Shown one piece after another: positions 6,060 to 8,162 of a stretch of 8,162 nucleotides of DNA. The notes beneath the pieces were generated by a model. That model made no database searches. It saw only the letters and a list, made by a program, of their open reading frames with translations, and was not told the origin of the DNA. Numbering within the stretch: the stretch's first letter is position 1; the number at the start of each line of letters is the position of its first letter. The translations under genes and the position numbers were made by a program. Source of the DNA: Desulfobacterales bacterium (lineage in GTDB: Bacteria > Desulfobacterota > Desulfobacteria > Desulfobacterales > C00003106); contig JAUWMN010000052.1 of the NCBI GenBank assembly GCA_030613165.1, positions 1-8,162 on the forward strand, given 5' to 3'.

Positions 6060-7733
6060 ATGAATACGAATTTCTTGGCAAACAATAGGATCCTGTGTGT
6101 AGATGACGATATTGCTTTGCTCAAGTTATACCAAACCATCTTAGGCAAAAAACACCCATCATCTGGGGGAGATGTCAAAAAAGGGTCTCTTAAAAGAAAT
6201 GCGCGGCATACAACAGAAACTTATCCATTACGTGATCAGATTGAAAACGAATATTATGAGATATCGGTGGCGCAGAGTGGTGAGGAAGCCATTGAACTGG
6301 TTCTGGAGGAAAGGGATAAAGATCGGCAGTTTGCTGTCGGACTTTTCGATATGAAAATGCCAGGCGGCATGGATGGCCTTGAGACGATCCAAAGGGTGCT
6401 TGAGATTGATCCTGATCTTCATTGTGCGGTAGTCACAGGCCATAGCGACCACGGCGTATCAGAGATAAACAAAGCATTTAGCTCTAAAGATCAGTGGATT
6501 TTGCTCAATAAACCCTTTGGAAATGATGAGTTGTTGCAGATTGCCCAGCACCTGGTGTCTATGTGGAAACTGAAAAGGGAAAATCAACAATTTATAACTT
6601 CCCTTGAGCAAGAGGTTGAAAAAAGAACACTAAAATACAAAGAAATAGCCCATCGCCTGATTCTTATTAACCAACTAAGCAAAGAGATGAGAACTACCTT
6701 TGATCTTCCCGAACTTCTCAATAAGATGTTGGAGGAATTAAAGCTTATTGTTGGCGCCGATATCGGTTCTCTTCTATTGATCGAAGAATCTGATCATACG
6801 ATAGTGAAAGCAGCGGTAGGGCCAAATAAGGAAAAGATATTGGGTATAAAGAACGATATATATCAAGATCGGATCTCCAATTATGTAATTAAAACAAAAA
6901 AACCGCTTCTTGTGGATGACTTATGGAAAGATGGAAGATTCTTGAATGCTGAAAATCAACAGCGACCCAATTATGATTCAAACATGAGTGTGCCTTTGCT
7001 GGTTAAAGATGAGGTGCTCGGTGCAATAAACTTTGGAGCTGCAAAAGAACACAAGCTTTTCAATAAAGAAGACCTTGATTTTGTCAACACCATCGCTGGT
7101 CAGATCGCTGTGGCGATCGAGAACGCACGCCTTTACACAGAGTTGAGCGCTTCCTATGACCAACTCAGTCATTCATATATACTCACCATAAAAGCCCTGA
7201 CAAAAGCTATTGATGTCAAAGATCACTATACCTTCGGGCACTCAGAACGCGTGACCAAGTATTCTCTGACTATCGCTGAGAAACTGAATTTCTCACAGGA
7301 TGAATTGCATAAACTACGTAGGGCTTGCGTCCTTCATGATGTCGGGAAAATCGGAATCCCCGAGACGATTCTAAATAAACCCAGGGGATTGACTAATGAA
7401 GAATTTGCCGAGATCAAGAAGCATCCCGCCAAAGGCGCTGAGATCATCAGGGATATACCGTTTCTGGAGGACATAACAAAGGTAATCTATCACCATCACG
7501 AGCGATTTGAAGGCAACGGCTATCCGGATGGGATCGCCGGAGAGGCAATCCCCCTGGGAGCGCGAATCATGGCTGTTGCGGACACCTACGATGCCATGAC
7601 CAGTAATCGACCGTATCGAAAAGGGCTGGACAAAGTGGTCGCCTTCGATGAAATTAAGAATTGTTCAGGTTCTCAGTTCGACCCATATGTAGTCAGTGCA
7701 TTTATTGAGGTCTTTCAGGAAGGTCGGCTTTGA
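6060..7733 (+). CDS. Response regulator with REC-GAF-HD-GYP domains, predicted c-di-GMP phosphodiesterase
   Basis: A 557-residue protein from ATG 6060. The receiver is residues 10-165: D15/D16, phospho-acceptor D97 in FDMKMPGGMDG, T126, and K151 in LNKPF. It carries about 35 extra residues (about 29-63) between helix 1 and strand 2. A signalling coiled coil (about 172-205) leads into a GAF domain (about 214-358). The HD-GYP domain (about 372-557) has H394 in GHSERV, the HD pair H426/D427 in LHDVGKIGIP, H455, H478-H480, the signature GNGYPDG (485-491) and D508 in VADTYDAM. The metal ligands and GYP motif are intact, so it should hydrolyse cyclic di-GMP to pGpG or GMP, gated by phosphorylation and by any GAF ligand. 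The upstream hybrid kinase is the natural phosphodonor. The start is uncertain: an in-frame GTG at 6042 adds six residues, and neither start has a clear Shine-Dalgarno. The 3' end overlaps the opposing symporter gene by 32 bp. Confidence 0.92.
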   Translation: MNTNFLANNRILCVDDDIALLKLYQTILGKKHPSSGGDVKKGSLKRNARHTTETYPLRDQIENEYYEISVAQSGEEAIELVLEERDKDRQFAVGLFDMKMPGGMDGLETIQRVLEIDPDLHCAVVTGHSDHGVSEINKAFSSKDQWILLNKPFGNDELLQIAQHLVSMWKLKRENQQFITSLEQEVEKRTLKYKEIAHRLILINQLSKEMRTTFDLPELLNKMLEELKLIVGADIGSLLLIEESDHTIVKAAVGPNKEKILGIKNDIYQDRISNYVIKTKKPLLVDDLWKDGRFLNAENQQRPNYDSNMSVPLLVKDEVLGAINFGAAKEHKLFNKEDLDFVNTIAGQIAVAIENARLYTELSASYDQLSHSYILTIKALTKAIDVKDHYTFGHSERVTKYSLTIAEKLNFSQDELHKLRRACVLHDVGKIGIPETILNKPRGLTNEEFAEIKKHPAKGAEIIRDIPFLEDITKVIYHHHERFEGNGYPDGIAGEAIPLGARIMAVADTYDAMTSNRPYRKGLDKVVAFDEIKNCSGSQFDPYVVSAFIEVFQEGRL

Positions 7734-8162
7734 TTCGCTTCATATAGTCACGGGTCAATGAGACAAGAAGCGGTGTCAGCGTGATCAAGGCTATTAGGTT
7801 GGGAATGGCCATAAGCCCGTTCATGGCATCGCAAAAATCGATTACCACACTTAGATGAATCACAGAACCGAGGACGATAAAGCCGACGTAAATCCAGCGA
7901 TAGGGTGTCACCGCTTTTTTGCCGAAAAGATAATCAACAGCCCGGTCTCCGTAGTAGGACCATGAGACAAGGGTGGAAAAAGCGAAAAGGATAACAGCCA
8001 AGGAGACCACCTTGCCGGAGCCGGGGATTCCCATGTCAAAAGCCGCGCTCGTAAGTTTTCCCTGGACACTTACGGTCTCATACGCGCCGGTACATATGAT
8101 GACAAGCGCAGTGATGGTACATACAACAATGGTGTCGATAAACGGGCCGAGCATCGCGACAA
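7702..8162 (-). CDS. AGCS-family amino acid/sodium (alanine/glycine) symporter, C-terminal part
   Basis: The frame is open from the window edge to TAA at 7704-7702, giving the last 152 residues of a protein whose N-terminus lies beyond the window; an ATG at 8154 is internal. It is hydrophobic with several membrane segments. Family-typical stretches include GPFIDTIVVCTITALVIICT, SWSYYGDRAVDYLFGKK followed by YRWIYVG, and NGLMAIPNLIALITLTPLL. AGCS proteins (about 450-550 residues, inner membrane) import alanine or glycine with sodium or protons, so roughly a third is visible. The short tail ends in a charged segment (YMKRIKADLPERPQ). The gene converges on the HD-GYP gene with overlapping 3' ends and has no evident functional tie to the signalling pair. 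Substrate cannot be assigned from this portion. Confidence 0.88.
   Translation of the reverse strand, partial: VAMLGPFIDTIVVCTITALVIICTGAYETVSVQGKLTSAAFDMGIPGSGKVVSLAVILFAFSTLVSWSYYGDRAVDYLFGKKAVTPYRWIYVGFIVLGSVIHLSVVIDFCDAMNGLMAIPNLIALITLTPLLVSLTRDYMKRIKADLPERPQ

Noticed and set aside
8152..8154. ATG at 8154 as the start of a small 150-residue membrane protein
   Set aside because: The frame stays open to the window edge and the preceding codons continue the family pattern, so this is an internal methionine of a longer symporter.

Overview
The window (8162 bp, moderate GC) looks like a chromosomal segment of a diderm, probably a Desulfobacterota-type (former Deltaproteobacteria) bacterium. 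The pointers are the multi-PAS hybrid histidine kinase with an HDFNN H-box, the REC-GAF-HD-GYP regulator, an envelope operon of LPP20-like and FlgT-N-like proteins, and an AGCS-family amino acid/sodium symporter. Lineage is inferred from protein style only. No rRNA, tRNA, CRISPR array or transposase gene was seen.

Layout. The left third (1-2838) is a minus-strand, three-gene envelope operon. In transcription order it encodes an exported LPP20/FlgP-like protein, a putative lipoprotein combining TPRs with S-layer-homology (SLH) repeats, and a FlgT N-terminal-domain protein cut by the window edge. Each of the two spacers in this operon is filled by an inverted array of 7-bp repeats. The unit differs between spacers (GAGCGAA-like and GATTGAC-like), but the architecture is the same: stop codon, G-rich arm, complementary arm, A tract, ribosome binding site.

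The divergent intergenic region (2839-3223) holds a 182-bp imperfect palindrome with perfect 17-bp terminal inverted repeats. It looks like a MITE or other non-autonomous palindromic repeat and sits just upstream of the envelope operon.

The plus strand then carries a 912-residue cytoplasmic hybrid histidine kinase (REC-PAS-PAS-PAS-HisKA-HATPase-REC), a 97-bp gap with a small GC-rich hairpin, and a REC-GAF-HD-GYP response regulator predicted to degrade cyclic di-GMP. The pair plausibly forms a phosphorelay that lowers c-di-GMP. The FlgP/FlgT-like operon lies divergently beside it, so a link to motility or to an envelope-spanning surface structure is reasonable but unproven. The right edge holds the C-terminal part of an AGCS symporter on the minus strand, whose 3' end overlaps the regulator gene tail-to-tail by 32 bp.

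The best candidates for something undescribed are the paired heptamer inverted-repeat spacers and the TPR-SLH lipoprotein placed between FlgP-like and FlgT-like proteins.
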